From: a bacterium
Lineage (GTDB): Bacteria; Patescibacteriota; Patescibacteriia; UBA1558; GWA2-36-10
Assembly: GCA_030690875.1 (NCBI GenBank)
Contig: JAUYFP010000007.1
Location: forward strand, 1-12,469
Length of the DNA stretch: 12,469 bases
Reading direction: 5' to 3'
The stretch's first letter is position 1. Each line of letters starts with the position of its first letter. The position numbers were made by a program, and so were the translations under genes. This document shows, in pieces, positions 12,448 through 12,469 of the stretch. The notes under the pieces are model-generated. The model was given only the letters and a program-made list of their open reading frames with translations. It did no database searches and was not told the origin of the DNA.

Positions 12448-12469
12448 TTAAAGATTCGTCTTAATTAAT

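Noticed and set aside
1..12469. CRISPR arrays, insertion sequences, tRNA or rRNA genes
   Set aside because: No regularly spaced repeats, transposase motifs, CCA-ending cloverleaf or conserved rRNA segments were seen.

Overview
The window is AT-rich, densely packed chromosomal DNA. It most resembles a Patescibacteria/CPR genome, probably of the Parcubacteria type. That placement is inferred from the gene mix: compact housekeeping enzymes, a deformylase with a GIGLAGPQ motif I, a formyltransferase with an NIHPSKLP motif, secreted proteins built from short 'YLI-nG-kR' repeats, a tail-to-head NIF3-insert-like protein, and almost no Shine-Dalgarno sequences. No database search was possible. TGA works as a stop here (it ends the 2'-5' RNA ligase-like gene and the CutA-like gene), so the UGA=Gly code of Gracilibacteria/Absconditabacteria is not supported.

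Layout, left to right. At 1-102 lie the first codons of a gene leaving the window on the minus strand, its promoter and a perfect DnaA-box 9-mer. At 103-2872, minus strand, are gltX, a WecG/TagA glycosyltransferase and a ThpR-type RNA phosphoesterase. At 2972-5232, plus strand, a secreted lysozyme-fold protein with four C-terminal repeats is followed 5 nt later by a LigB-family dioxygenase-like protein. At 5314-5577, minus strand, is a small unknown protein. It diverges from def-fmt (5642-7064, plus), the N-formylmethionine cycle pair. At 7067-10258, minus strand, are an exported S41 C-terminal-processing-type peptidase and a membrane GT2 glycosyltransferase. At about 10347-10526, plus strand, is a free-standing structured RNA gene with its own promoter and terminator that I cannot assign to a family. 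At 10529-12387, minus strand, an overlapping operon holds a YdcF-like protein, a Nudix hydrolase, a CutA/NIF3-insert-like protein and an MTH1-like Nudix hydrolase.

Functionally the window combines translation (gltX, def, fmt), cell-envelope biosynthesis and turnover (GT26, GT2, S41 peptidase, lysozyme-like protein) and nucleotide or RNA housecleaning (ThpR, two Nudix enzymes). The most unusual points are the unassigned pseudoknotted RNA, divergent promoters with overlapping or abutting -35 boxes that place several start codons at the expected transcription start (leaderless mRNAs), a palindromic CCCTGTTAGAA element whose half-copies form the 5' ends of two genes, and a ydcF-like gene whose conserved N-terminus is cut by an in-frame TGA.
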